Shown: one piece after another, positions 10,981 through 22,736 of the stretch
Layout: the number at the start of each line of letters is the position of its first letter
Numbering within the stretch: position 1 is the stretch's first letter
Assembly (NCBI RefSeq): GCF_036323735.1
Contig: NC_086026.1
Span: forward strand, 48,824,039-48,888,038
Source of the DNA: Rattus norvegicus
Lineage: Eukaryota > Chordata > Mammalia > Rodentia > Muridae
Length of the DNA: 64,000 nucleotides
Direction: 5' to 3'
Notes under the pieces: model-generated
Seen by the model: the letters and a program-made list of their open reading frames with translations, nothing else
Databases searched by the model: none
What the model was told of the DNA's origin: nothing
Program-made: the position numbers and the translations under genes

Positions 10981-12480
10981 GGAGCAAGTAGCAGGTATGT
11001 TTATTGTTACACAGAAATTTCATGGAATTATTTTCATCTATGGTTTTTGAATTTTGCGCTTATCCTACCCCTAAGATCTGGGAACTAAATAAATACCTTA
11101 CTTTTTACAACATACCCAACCCCTGGAATTTTGTTATGGCAATGAAAAATAGAAAAAAATTACCTTCAAATTATGATTGATCCCTTATTTTGAGACCTGT
11201 ATACTAAATTTCCCAGGTTGAACTTGAATATCATCTATCACTCTGGCAGATTTGTTATACAACTGGATAAGATTAAATTTGTGATCCTTCTTCTAAGAAA
11301 CTGAAGACACAGGCTCTGTAAGCCCCAGCTACTAGATTCCCTGAGCTCCTTTTCCTCATTCACAGCATCCATGCCAATGCCCCAGCTAGGAAACTGCTGT
11401 AACTTTCCCCAGTATATCGTCTCTATTGATTCCACGATCCCAGCTAAGAGAATATTTTCTGAGACAGCATTTCTCCCACCTCCAGAGAACCCTGCCTCAG
11501 CACATAGGTCAGTATGTGACAAATAGGATTTCAGAATTACCAGGTTTTATAATATTTAATAACGGGTTAGGTATCCAAGACGTATGCTTGAGGTTTCAAG
11601 TGAAGAGTTTTGAATAGGTTAGTCCCTAAAAGTGTTCACTAAAGATACGGAAATAACCTCCTCTACCACAACACAATTAAACAAAGGAGTTAATGAGATG
11701 CTTTCTTAATAATACTCATTCCTCTTGGGATTAATACCCAGAGGAAGATCACAATTATTTAAAATCTCCTATGTTGCAACTTGTTGCAGGTCCTGGAACC
11801 AAACAGGGAATTGCTACCAGGGAGTTGAAGCACACTTAGACACATGCCATTCCACTGAAAAGTGATGCAAAGGAGGAAGAATTCTCAGTTCCTACTTATA
11901 TATTAGATAGTGGGTCTCCTCAGATCTGCTGGAGGGAAAAAGGAAGACAACATTCACTAGTGCCATCATCTTCTCCTTCTGTTGTCTTAGTAAGTACCCA
12001 GATGTGTCCTTAACCTTTATCTGAGTGTTCAGTCTTTCAGTCACTAATGGCATACTATGGAAGGGTGTGGGTAGAGATTTAGGCAACAAACTTTAAGAAA
12101 CAGCCTAGCATTTAAAGAGTGCACCGTATTAAACACTAAAACAAACACCAAAATATATAGGAAAATTTCAAAAATAGTAACTAGAAATGGTCATAATCAA
12201 GAATAGACATGTTAATAGCTGTTACATGTGACACATTCTTATATTTACATAGGAACCTAAAAAACTGGATACAATCTTTCTTTGGTATGTGCAGTTACAC
12301 TTCATATTTTTGAGTGCATTTGATTTTATTGTGTAAAATCTGGTGTTTACACTGGTGTTCTTTACATCCATTTATTTAATAAAGTACTTAGGAAGTTGCC
12401 ATTTTTGAACTTCTACACATCCTTCATTTACCTCCTGAGACATGTGTGACAAATTTCCTTTAAAAATTTAACACAAAGCA
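10981..12480. other. Non-coding duplicon sequence upstream of OR gene 1
   Basis: Aligns to 31560-31780 and 37510-39000 in unit B with moderate divergence. No ORF is conserved between the copies except by chance overlap near 11430 and 37770, where both show a broken minus-strand frame. Confidence 0.55.
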
Positions 12481-12506
12481 AAATACAAACAGTGATGTTT
12501 AGGGCT

Positions 12507-12539
12507 CTCTCTCTTCCTGTCTCTCTGTCTCCCTCTCTG

Positions 12540-12605
<66 letters not shown>

Positions 12606-12621
12606 GCTCTCCCTCCCTCCC
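12507..12621. repeat. (TC)n microsatellite with flanking pyrimidine tract
   Basis: Perfect TC run at 12543-12603 flanked by interrupted CT and CCT units. The matching site in unit B is a (TG)n(AG)n array at 39026-39103. Confidence 0.95.
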
Positions 12622-13019
12622 TGTGTATGTGTGTTCATTTGTGTATATGTGAGATGTATAGTACGTATTTCAGAAGGAAAGCTAATTACAATAGGCAAAC
12701 ACTTCTAGCCTATAAGAAGTGCTTGCAGAGCCTTCTGTCACTGTTATTCTCAGTTTTCCTTCATACAAACCACAGGATAATCCCATGTGCAAACACAAAT
12801 CCTCTTTTTTTCAAAAGAGGAGAGATCACATGTTCATGCAACCGAATAAAAAAATTTAGGGTAATTATTCAATTCCAGTTTCAGTGAGGTTCAAAAATCA
12901 CTTTACTTAAAATTGCAAAGTATATCCTTTGCTCTGGTAATTTTGTTCTGAATACTGTAGTTTCTTATTCTCATTAGCTCCAGTACTAGAAGCTGTTTAA
13001 TAATGTGATTGGAAAAATA

Positions 13020-13480
13020 ATTGACTAAGTTTGTTCATGGACAATTTCACACCTGTGTATCATGTATCCTGCTTATGCTCACACCCAACTCTTCCCTATC
13101 CTTATCAAACCCCTGCCTGCCTCTTCCTCACTACTCATTTTTAGAATCTTTTTGTTCACTCTAGAACCACAATGGAACATCTAGAATGATGGAATCAGAT
13201 CCGTTTTTATAAAGAAGGGAAGAGAGGATACTAACCTTGGAAGTTACTTTCTGGATGAGATTGTGAAGGACACCATCTGTAATTGCCCTTGGACATTATC
13301 TTCTGGGTAAGAATTTTAAGGAGCATCATCTCCAATTAGAAACAAAACTACATAAACACATTCCATTCTCAGGAAAGACAATTCTATTTAGAACATTTAT
13401 CTGTAAACATTAGCATCTTTTATCTTTACCCCTATGATTTAAACTCTTCTAATCCACATAAAATAAATTTCACCAAGAAT
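13020..13480 (+). promoter_or_regulatory. Conserved upstream block of OR gene 1
   Basis: This block aligns well to 39480-39940 in front of gene 2, with small substitutions only. It contains TTGCCCTTGGA at 13283-13293, which loosely resembles the CCCNNGGA core of an Olf/EBF site, and AT-rich TAAT-type motifs. It may simply be duplicated intron, since the real promoter should lie before the untranslated first exon. Conservation is seen; a regulatory role is inference. Confidence 0.3.
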
Positions 13481-13492
13481 TTCTTTCCACAG
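13481..13492 (+). promoter_or_regulatory. Putative 3' splice acceptor before OR gene 1 coding exon
   Basis: A short pyrimidine run ending in CAG (TTCTTTCCACAG), with the AG at 13491-13492 and the ATG 28 bp later. OR genes typically have one or more non-coding 5' exons spliced to a single coding exon just upstream of the ATG. The same site occurs at the matching place before OR gene 2 although nearby bases have changed. The upstream exon was not located. Confidence 0.6.
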
Positions 13493-13520
13493 GCTCCCTG
13501 GAGCTGATTCATCCATAAAC

Positions 13521-14465
13521 ATGACAAACCACACGATGGTGACAGAATTCACCTTGCTGGGCATCCCTGAGACAGAAGGCCTGGAGAATGTCCTGCTCTT
13601 CTTCTTTGCAACAATGTATGCCTGTGCCCTCCTAGGAAATTTTCTCATTCTTACTGCAATCACTACCTCCCCGCGACTGCACACTCCCATGTACTTTTTC
13701 TTGGGCAACCTCTCCATCTTCGACTTGTGTTTCTGTTCCACTACAGCTCCAAAGATGTTGTCATATCTCTCAGGATGGGGTGGAGGGATCTCTTTCAAGG
13801 GATGTGTTGTCCAACACTTCTTCTATCATTGTCTGGGTTGTACATTGTGCTTCCTATACACAGTGATGGCCTATGACCGCTTTGTTGCCATATGCTTCCC
13901 TTTGAGATACACAATCATCATGAACCACAGAGTATGCTGTGCCTTGGCCACAGGGACCTGGATGAGTGGCTGTATACATTCCACTATCCTAACTTCCCTC
14001 ACTTTCCAGTTGCCTTACTGTGGCCCCAGTGAGGTGAGTTATTACTTCTGTGACATGCCTGCTGTTTTACTTCTGGCTTGTGAAGACTCCTCTCTAGCAC
14101 AGAGGGTAGGTTTCACAAACGTTGGCCTTTTATCTCTCATTTGTTTCTTTCTCATTGTTGTGTCCTACACTCGAATTGGGATCTCCATCTCAAAAATCCG
14201 CTCAACAGAAGGCAGGCAGAGAGCGTTCTCCACCTGCAGTGCCCACCTCACAGCCATCATGTGTGTCTATGGACCAGTCATCATCATCTACCTGCAGCCC
14301 AACCCCAGCCCACAGCTTAGTGCAATTATTCAAATTTTGCACAATCTTGTGACACCCACCATCAACCCATTGATCTACAGCCTGAGGAATAAGGATGTGA
14401 AGGCAGCCCTGAGGCACGTATTTCTTAAGAAATGTCTCAGCCTGGAAGTAAATGAACATACCTAA
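13521..14465 (+). CDS. Olfactory receptor, OR10D-like (gene 1), intact single coding exon
   Basis: Odorant-binding seven-transmembrane GPCR, expected in the plasma membrane of olfactory sensory neuron cilia and coupled to Golf. The frame is open for 314 codons, normal for a class II OR. Visible landmarks: N-glycosylation site NHT at residues 3-5; TM1 with LLGN (37-40); PMYFFLGNLS (56-65); extracellular-loop cysteine C95; MAYDRF (116-121), the DRY equivalent, followed by VAIC; loop-2 cysteines C167, C177 and C187; SYTRIG (215-220) at the end of TM5; RAFSTCSAHL (234-243) leading into TM6; PLIYSLRN (283-290) in TM7. The ATG was chosen because it opens the MTNHT N-terminus shared with gene 2 and lies 28 bp after a splice acceptor. 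Oddity: L109 replaces the TM3 glutamate present in gene 2 and usual in this family. The OR10D assignment is from memory of family motifs; OR class is certain, subfamily likely. Confidence 0.95.
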   Translation: MTNHTMVTEFTLLGIPETEGLENVLLFFFATMYACALLGNFLILTAITTSPRLHTPMYFFLGNLSIFDLCFCSTTAPKMLSYLSGWGGGISFKGCVVQHFFYHCLGCTLCFLYTVMAYDRFVAICFPLRYTIIMNHRVCCALATGTWMSGCIHSTILTSLTFQLPYCGPSEVSYYFCDMPAVLLLACEDSSLAQRVGFTNVGLLSLICFFLIVVSYTRIGISISKIRSTEGRQRAFSTCSAHLTAIMCVYGPVIIIYLQPNPSPQLSAIIQILHNLVTPTINPLIYSLRNKDVKAALRHVFLKKCLSLEVNEHT

Positions 14466-14654
14466 GTGTTTTCTGAATAGTGTCTGATTCAGTTTAATTT
14501 GAGTCTATGACTTATTTCCCAGGACACATGGCATCTATAACTTCCAAGGCATATTAAATTGAAATGAACATCAGATTACCACTTCCTTCACCATTCAAAG
14601 ATATGTATTTATTTTATATTTCTCTGTTTTTTTTGTGTGTGTGTTCCTTTTTTT

Positions 14655-14740
14655 CTACTTTTTTTATTTAGTCATTTTTTACACTCCAGATTTTATCTCC
14701 CTCCAGGTCCACCCTCTGACTCTTTCATGTCATGTGATGA
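14655..14740 (-). mobile_element. Short L1 3' UTR tail
   Basis: About 85 bp of antisense L1 tail with T-rich start and CTCCAGATTTTATCTCCCTC, closely resembling 6000-6060. It lies 190 bp after OR gene 1 and is absent after gene 2. Confidence 0.6.
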
Positions 14741-16127
14741 AGTGTCTGATCTGTCTGATTAACACATATGTTGTGTTAATTTTCATTCTGTGTGAGTACT
14801 CTCTACTCACCACTATCTTTAAATATTTGTTACCTAACTCTAAAGATGCTCACAAACTTATTTTCTCTCTCTAATTCACTATCTGGGAATTTTATATCCA
14901 TTTTCAATAGAGAAAGTACACTCCAGATTTCTGCCAAAAACTCAGGAATTCAAACTAATGAAAACTAAATTAAACTGAGCCTTTCACATCCAGTCTTGAG
15001 AGAATCCAAACTTGTTTCTTGTGCATGTCTTCTGGATTTTATGTTTCTTGGGTTTTAATTTTACCCCTTGAAAGGCACAAATCTAGATTATTTCTTATTA
15101 GGTTCTCACCACCCACTTTGGTTTTATAAAGTTCTCTGACATCTGCCAAAAGGCCAATTAAATCGAAACAGATGTATTTATTTTAAAAACAGGAAATGCA
15201 GTGTAGGTATAATGTCTGTTAATCAGAGCGCTGTACCATTCCACAGGAAAAGCATGTGGTTCTTCTGTTTCAGAGGAACATGTCTGACTCCTTTACCATT
15301 CTTTATCTCTATGCTCCAAAATGCCAGGAAAATAAAATACATACATTTTATGTATAAAATCTAGTTAAACTTTCAGTGAATATGTTTTCCCTCTTGTCCT
15401 GATTGTAATTTTCTCCACGTTATTTTACATCTACCTGTTTCAGGGATTTTCTCAACTGGTACAATCTTATTTTGAAAGAAGAAACAAGCTCTGAAGAAGA
15501 ACAAGAGAGGAAACAAGAACAAAATGTAGAGCTGTGTTCAAGAAGAAAATTAGTTGTCCACAGTGGAATAATTAATGTTTTTTTTTAAAAAATCAAATTT
15601 CTGTCTATCAACATGGTGGTTGAAAACTTCTTCCATATCTGGAAATTATAAGACATTTCTTGTAAGTTTGAGCAATTCTGTTGGGACCTATTCAAAGCAC
15701 TTTAAAGACAGGGCCTTCCAGTAACCAGGGTGCTGTGATGTACTGTCTAGGGATCTCTAAAATGAGATACTCTACACACAGTCAGTTACTCACACAAGAA
15801 ATCAAGTAGACACTAATGTAACTCAGGATACTGTAGGTCCTTTTAGACAGCCACAATTTATTAGAAATACTAAACATACTAACATTAAAGAATCAAAAGT
15901 AACCCACAGTTTAATAGCCACATCTATATTCATCATAGACCATGAATGTGGAGTAACCACCCATTTCATCAGGCTGTAGTTGCAAACATTCTGCTTCTCA
16001 GAAACCACCATGGTCACTCCTACCTAACACCTACCCTTTCCTTTCTGCACTTGCTTTCTGGACAGAATGCCAAAGGAACGTGTTTACAACCTTGCCTCTC
16101 TGTTCATTTTCTATTTTATTTTACAAT

Positions 16128-16128
<1 letters not shown>
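14741..16128. other. Non-coding 3' flank of OR gene 1
   Basis: Aligns in patches to 41090-42490 after OR gene 2. It may hold 3' UTR or intergenic sequence; no gene recognised. Confidence 0.5.
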
Positions 16129-16194
<66 letters not shown>

Positions 16195-16204
16195 GGGGGG
16201 GGGG
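16129..16204. repeat. (TG)n(AG)n(G)n compound microsatellite
   Basis: GT run to 16177, GA run to about 16193, then a G run of about twelve. The paralogous site at 42499-42551 is pure TG. Confidence 0.95.
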
Positions 16205-16534
16205 ACACAAACATGCCACAGTAATCAGAGAATGCAGAGAATGACTTATTCTAAATTCTTTCCTTCCATCATATGTGTCCAAGTTATTGGTCATAGGTCA
16301 TCACATATAAAGTAATGTTGAACTCTTGCTATTATGTCATCTTTGAAGTCATTTGTTCATTGATGGTGGAGCTATTTACAATTTGTTTTATATGTTATCT
16401 CAAAAGTTACTTGACGAGAAATGTATTTTACTTTGCACATTAAATATGATCTTTTTTGATGTCAACGTTATTTTGTAATTATTTCAATGGTGTATTATGC
16501 CTACACATGTTGGCCTGAATATTGACACATGATT
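16205..16534. other. End of duplicon A
   Basis: Aligns to 43260-43500 in B (ATTTGTTTTATATGTTATCT segment). No gene. Confidence 0.5.
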
Positions 16535-16980
16535 CTCCACCACTGTTGTTTGCTGATCTTGCTGAGCTCTGAGCGGGTAGGACCTGATAGAGGTATCCAG
16601 TTTTGGTTGTCCTTCCACTTGATGCTTGGCTATGAGTCTCTGCATCTGTTTCCATCAGCTGCTGTTGGATTATTCTCTTTGATAATGATTGGTTCTAGGT
16701 ACCAATCTGTGAGTATAGCAGAATATCATTAGGAATCATTTCATTGACCTTTTTTTCCTTTGTATTTGATTTTATCCAAAGTTTGAAAGCTATCCAGAGC
16801 TTCCTCTTCCTAGCCATCTAGTCAGTGTGAGCATAGTCTCCCATTAGTGGCATGGGCTTCATGTTAGACCTTGTGGTTATTGCCAAAAGTTCTGAGCCAC
16901 CATTATTCCAGCACATCTTATAGGTAGAATAGGCAATAGGTTGTGACTGGGTTGGTGTCCCAGTCCTAAAATTCTAAAAC
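16535..16980 (-). mobile_element. Lx-like L1 3' UTR fragment
   Basis: Antisense segment with GAGTCTCTGCATCTGTTTCC and AGTATAGCAGAATATCATTA, repeated in diverged form at about 17530-17640 in the next element. It marks the end of duplicon A. Confidence 0.7.
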
Positions 16981-16981
16981 C

Positions 16982-17046
16982 TCCTTCTTCCTTCCTTTCT
17001 TCTTTCTTTCTTTCTTTCCTTCCTTCCTTCCTTTTTTCTTTCTTTC
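16982..17046. repeat. (CTTT/CCTT)n pyrimidine repeat
   Basis: Polypyrimidine tetranucleotide tract at the place of the reversed A tail of the following antisense L1. Confidence 0.9.
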
Positions 17047-20000
17047 AAAGTATTCCATCATGTATTACATCCTGACTGCAGTTTCCCCTCCCTTCATATC
17101 CCCCAAGTTCCTCCTCTTCTTTCCCCATCCATTCCTCCTCAGTTTCCCTTCATAAAAGGGCAGGCCTCCCAGGGATATCAAACCAACAAAGTTGCAACAA
17201 TACTCGGTACCTCCCTTTGTACTAAGGCTAAATGGTACAATCCAGTAGGATGACAAGGTTCCCACAAGCAGCATAAGCATCAGAATCAGCTGTCAACCCT
17301 CTGTTAAGAGTTATACAAACACACTAAGCTACACAACTATACCATATATACAGAGGACCTAGGTTAAACCCTTATAGGCTCCCCTGATTGTTGGGTCAGG
17401 TTCAATGAGCCCCTGTAAACCAAAGTTTGTTGATTCGGTGGGTTTTCTTGTGGTGTCCTGGAGCCCTCTGGTTCCTGCAATCCTTCCTCCCCATCTCAGC
17501 ACGATACTCCAAACTCCATATATTAGGCTGTGGGTCTCTGCATCTGTTTCCATCAGTTGCTGCGTGAAGTCTCTCTGGTGACAGTTAAGCTAGGCACCAA
17601 TCTATGAGTTTAACAGAATACCATTAAGGCACCATTCCATTGGTACTTCTGTTCCCACTTGTGTTTGGTTCTATCCTAGATCTCTGGGACATATGGCCTC
17701 TGGTTTCTGGTCCTCCAGACAGTGTCGTGCATGGGCTCCCTCTCAGGGCAGGGGTCTCAAGTTACTAGTCATTAGTTAGACACACACACACAATTTCTGT
17801 GCTACATGATCCCAATATATCATACTGGCAAGACAAATTGTAGGTAAAAGTTTTATAACTGTGTTGGTGTATCAGTCCCTTCACTAGAAGTTTTTGCTAG
17901 TTATAAGAGATAACCAGTTGAGCCTCTGTATCCCTCACTACCAGGAGTCTTAATAAGGATCACCCTGATAGATTTCTAGGAATTTTGATTACAGTAGGAC
18001 TCTAACGTACCCTTGCCCCTGAATTGCACCTCAGTTCTAGTTGTACCTCCCAGTACTCTCTGTATCCATCTTCTACTTACCTTTTCCTTCCTGTTATATA
18101 TATTTCCCCCTTCCCAGAGAGATACATCTATCCTTGTTTGAGCTTTCCTTGTTGCTTTACCTCTGTGGGTCTGTGGATTGTAGCATGGCTATCCTCTACA
18201 TTTCAGTTAATATCCACTTCTAAGTGAGTATATACTATGTTTGTCTTTCTTGTTCTAGGTACTTCGCTCAAATTACTCTTTTCTAGTTTCATCCATTTTC
18301 CTGAAATTTTCCTGATGTCATGGTTTTAACAGCCGAGTAGTATTTCCTTAGGTAAATGTATCACATTTTCCTTCTTGATTCTTTAGCTAAGGAAGATCTA
18401 GGTGCTTTCCGGTTTCTGGCTGTTAGGAATAAAGTTACAATGAACATGGTTGAGTAAATGTCTTTGTGGTGGGATGGAATATCTTTTGGGCATATGCAAA
18501 GGAGCGGTATATCTGGATCTTGAGGTATATAGATTCCTATTTTTTCCCAACAGACCACCATATTTATATCCATATTGGCTATAGAGGTTCATACACCCAC
18601 CGCAATGGAAAAGGTTTCCCCTTCATCCACATCCTCACCAACATGAGCTGACACATACGTTTTTGATCTTAGCTATTTTGATGTCATCTCAAATGTGTTT
18701 TGAGTTGCATTTTTTAAGGATGCCAAACATTTCTCCAAGTACTTATAGCCATTTAAGATTCAGTTCCTCTTTTGAGAATTCTCTGCTTAGAAATCTAACC
18801 CACATGTTTAAATTGGATTGTTTTGTTAATGTCTAGTTTCCTGAGTTCTTTACATATTTTTTTATATCAGTCCTTGGTCAGAGGTGCAGTTCGTGAAGCT
18901 CTTTTCCCAACTGTAGGCCACGGGTTTGCCCTACTGACAGTGTGTTTTGCCTTGCAGAGGTTTTTTTAGTTTCGTGGAGTCCTATTTATTAATTGTGCCT
19001 TCACTATTATTGTTCTGTTCAGGAAATTGTCTGTGCCAATGAGTACAAGGATATCCCCGACTTTCTGTTCTATGAAGTGTATCTGGATTTATGTTGACGT
19101 TTTTCGTTTACTTGGTCTTGAGTTTTGTGCGGGATGATAGATATGGATCTGTTTGCAGTCTACTCTATGCCAACATCCAGTTAGATCGTCACCATTTGTT
19201 GAAGATGCTATTTTTTCAATTGTATAATTTTGACTTCTTTGTCAAAACTCACGTATCCATAGGTGTGTGGATTACATCTGGGCCTGCAATTCAATTCCAT
19301 TAATTAAAATATCTGTTCTTATGCCAATACCATTTGTTTCTTTTTATTATTATAGTTCTATACCACAGTTTGAAATCAGGGATGGTGATACTTCTGGAGG
19401 TTCTTTTATGGTACAGGATTGTTTTAGCTATCCTGGGTTATTTTATTTTTCCATATTATTGGGTGACTATCCTTTCATTGTATGAAGTTGTGCTCTTTAT
19501 TTTCCGTTCTTAATTCTGTACCTGCAGAGTTAAATGCTGGCAGAATTTTGATACTGTCGTTTCCCTGCGTTTTCTATTTATAAATGTTTGTCCTTCCACA
19601 CCTGCCCAAAACAGGAAGGTCAAGCAGTCATCATTGACTAAAGGCAACCTAAGAGATGTATCCGTGGTTGTTTTAGAGCTGGTTGGTTTTAATCAGTATA
19701 TGGCAGACAATAGCTGGGCCAGGAACTATGAGGGCAGCCCTTCCTGGCAGAGAAAGAAATGCAGAAAGATGAAAGCAAAGGTGGGAGAATCAAAAAGGAC
19801 ATGGAAGAGAACAGACACACACACACACAGAAAGGACCTAAAGAGTTAGAAATGTGGCAGGGGCAGGCTCAGAAGTTGGGTTAAATTAAATGATATAAAA
19901 GAGAGATTGCCCCAACCCAAGGCCTATATACAGCTTTAAACTATACAGAAATTCTAGATGTCTTATTGAACTATTGGCAGGATATGAGAAGCCCCATAAC

Positions 20001-20349
20001 ACTATATAAGATTGAGTATTACTCTTTAAAATTCTGGAAAAAGCTGTATTGGAATGTTGAGGGAGATTGCATTGAAACTTTAGATTGCTTTTAGTAAGAT
20101 GGCCATTTTTTATTGGATTTTTTATTTGCATTTCAAATGTTATTCCTCTTTCCAGTTTCCCATCCATAAGGCTCCTATCCCATTCCCTATCCCTCTTCTT
20201 TGACGAAGATGGCCATTTTTATTATATTAGTTGTAGCCATCCATAATCCATAATCAGGAGAGATCTTTATAACTTCTAATATTTTATTCAATTTTTTCTT
20301 TAAATACTTGAAGTTATTGTCATATAAGTTTAACACTTACATCATGTCT
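17047..20349 (-). mobile_element. Lx-like L1: 3' UTR and ORF2 C-terminal half
   Basis: 3' UTR from 17047 to about 18220 and broken ORF2 from there, seen antisense (for example the reversed GGAAAGTTTCAT-type and WKKD-type segments near 18540 and 19100-19480). A segment of unclear origin interrupts it at about 19585-19880. It resumes at 20641 after a URR1-like repeat. Confidence 0.8.
19585..19880. other. Unassigned insert in the antisense L1
   Basis: Purine-rich piece with AATAGCTGGGCCAGGAACTA and GGCAGCCCTTCCTGGCAGAG, followed by a short (CA)n at about 19814-19829. It resembles rodent LTR text but no boundaries were found. L1 text resumes on the far side. Confidence 0.35.
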
Positions 20350-20640
20350 TAGAGTTTCCATTGCTTTAAAGACACACCATGACCAAAGCAATTCTTATAA
20401 AGTAAAACATTAAATTGGGGCTGGCTTGCTGATTCTGAAGTTCAGTCCATTATCATCAAGGAGGGAAGTATGTCATGGTACAGGTAGAGCTAAGAGTTCC
20501 ACATTTTGCTGTGAAGACAAACAGGAAAAGACTGGCTTTCAGGCAGCTAGGGAACAGGTCTTAAAGCCTATGACCACAAGGACACATTTCCTCCAACAAC
20601 AAGGCCACACCTGCTAATAGTGCTACTCCCTGGACCAAAC
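20350..20640 (+). mobile_element. URR1-like rodent interspersed repeat (probable DNA transposon relic)
   Basis: Recognised by AAGACACACCATGACCAAAG, TTAAATTGGGGCTGGCTTGC, CAGTCCATTATCATCAAGG and the terminal CAAGGCCACACCTGCTAATA segment. From memory this is the rodent URR1 family (hAT-type non-autonomous). It splits the L1 between 20349 and 20641. Family identity is likely but unchecked. Confidence 0.55.
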
Positions 20641-20990
20641 ATATTCAAACCACCACAGTTGGTTAGAGTTACCTTAAGAAGTTTTTTATTATTTGTGGCT
20701 ATTGTGAAGTGTGTCATTTCTATGATTTCTTTCCCAGTCCATTTTGCATTTGAGTATGGGCTGCCGATTTATTTTGAATTCATTTTTTATCCAGCCCATT
20801 GCTGATGATTTTTGTCAGCTCTAAGATTTCTCTGGTCGAATTTTTGAACTTACTTACATACACCATCATATCATCTGTAAATAGTGATACTTTGACTTCT
20901 TTCTTTCCGATTTTTATTGTCTTAATATAGACATCATTCTGTGACTCCCCTTTTGTGTAACAATTTATCTATGCTTGAATTCTTTAAAGA
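20641..20990 (-). mobile_element. Lx-like L1 ORF2 (continued, reverse transcriptase region)
   Basis: Antisense ORF2 through the FADD region (ATCATATCATCTGTAAATAG at about 20867). It is interrupted by a younger L1 and probably resumes at 26203. Confidence 0.75.
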
Positions 20991-21090
20991 AGTTTTGTCT
21001 AAGAATGTATAATTTTCAACAGAGAAGAAATAAAGTGTGGCTTTTGGCGTTCTGCCTCATCTACCAAATGTGTACATGTATGTTTGTCTA

Positions 21091-21150
21091 TACTTATTCA
21101 CATATGTCTTATTCATATGGGTTCTTTCACATATGTCTTATTCATCTGGG
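21091..21150. repeat. Two-copy 29-bp tandem duplication
   Basis: CACATATGTCTTATTCAT occurs at 21099 and 21128, each followed by a GGGTTCTTT segment, at the edge of the next L1 copy. Confidence 0.8.
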
Positions 21151-22732
21151 TTCTTTCTAGCTTCTGGCTATTATAAATAAGGCTGCTATGAACATAGTGG
21201 AACATGTGTCTTTGTTATATGTTGGAGCATCTTTCAGGTATATGCCCAGGAGAGGTATAGCTGGGTCCTTAGGTAGTGGAAGGTCCAATTTTCTGAGTAA
21301 CCTCCAGACTTCCTTCCATAGTGGTTGTTCCAGGCTGCAATCCCACCAGTAATGGAGGAGTGTCCCTCTTTCTCCTCATCCTCACCAGCATCAGTTGTCA
21401 CCTGAGGTTTGTTCTTAGCCATGCTGACTGGTGTGAGTTGGAATCTCATGGTTGTTTTGATTTGCATTTCCCTGATGATTAATGATGTTGAACATTTCTT
21501 TAGGTACTTCTCAGTCATTCGATATTCCTCAGCTGGGAATTCTTTGATTAGCACTGTACCCCAATTTAATAGGGTTATTTGGCTCTCTGGAGTCTAGTTT
21601 CTTGAGTTCTTCGTATATTTTGGATATTAGCCCTCTATCAGATGCAAGATTGGTAAAGATTTTTTCCCAATCTGTAGGTTGCCATTTTGTCCTAATGACA
21701 GTGTCCTTTGCTGCTTTATGAGGTCCCATTTGTCAATTCTTGATTGTAGAACATAAGCCATTGATGTTTTCTTCAGGAAATTTACCCCAGTACCTATGTG
21801 GTCTAGAGTCTTCCCCACTTTTTCTTTTATTAGTTTGAGTGAATTTGGTTTGATATGGAGGTCCTTGATCCACTTGGATTTAAGGGTTCTACAGGACTAT
21901 AAGCTTGGATAAATTTTCATTCTTCTACATGCTGATCTCCAGTTGAACTAATACCATTTCTTGAAGATGCTATCTTTTTTCCATTGGGTGGTTTTTTGCT
22001 GCTTTGTCAAAGATCAAATGACCATAGGTGTGTGGGTTCATTTCTGGGTCTTCAATTCTATACCACTGATCTACCTGGCTGTCTCTGTACCAATACCATA
22101 CAGTTTTATCATTGCTTTATAATACTGCTTGAGGTCAGGAATGGTGATTCCCCCAGAAGTTCTTTTATGGTTGAGGATAGTTTTCACTATCCTAGGTTTT
22201 TTTAATTATTCCAAATGAATTTGCAAATTGCTCTTTCTAACTCTATGAAGATCTAAGTTGAAATTTTGATGGGGATTGCATTATATCTGTACATTGCTTT
22301 TGGCAAAATGGCAATTTTTACTATTTATATTAATTTATATTAATCCTGCCAATCCATCAGCATGGGAGGTATTTCCATCTTCTGAAATCTTCAATTCCTT
22401 TCTTCAGAGACTTGAAGTTCTTGTCATACAGATATTTAACTTGCTTGGTTAGAGTCACACCAAGGCATTTTATGTTATTTGGGACTATTGTGAAGGGTGT
22501 TATTTCCCTAATTTCTTTCTCAGCCTGTTTATCCTTTGAGGATGGAAAGGCTACTGATTTGTTTGAGTTAATTTTATACTCAGCCCCTTTGCTGAAGTTG
22601 TTTATCAGGCTTAGTACTTCTGTGGTGGAACTCTTGGGGTTACTAAAGTATGCTATCATATCATCTGGAAACAATGATATTTTGACTTCTTCCTTTCCAA
22701 TTTGTATCTATTTGACATGCTTTCGTTGAGTG
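21150..22732 (-). mobile_element. L1 ORF2, 3' half, left of the solo LTR
   Basis: Antisense ORF2 starting close to its C-terminal end; the 3' UTR is missing. Recognisable by GGCTATTATAAATAAGGCTG, GACTGGTGTGAGTTGG and the FADD region at about 22650. Interrupted by an LTR and continued at 23397. Frames are broken throughout. Confidence 0.85.
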
Positions 22733-22736
22733 ATTG

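Larger units (their letters stand above)
6767..16540. repeat. Segmental duplication unit A (contains OR gene 1)
   Basis: Homology with unit B starts abruptly at about 6767, where an L1 ends, matching about 27745 in B and about 56300 in C. A and B match in order through the OR remnant, the 10975-12480 and 31560-39000 upstream segments, the OR genes and the 3' flank up to about 16540 and 43500. Divergence is moderate, with many small indels, so the duplication is not very recent. A-specific insertions are the ID at 8920-8999 and the L1 tail at 9161-9625. Unannotated stretches inside the unit are non-coding. Confidence 0.8.

Noticed and set aside
13439..13798. Antisense frames over the OR genes (also 14202, 39946, 40661)
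   Set aside because: Shadows of the OR coding sequence; they do not carry any domain.
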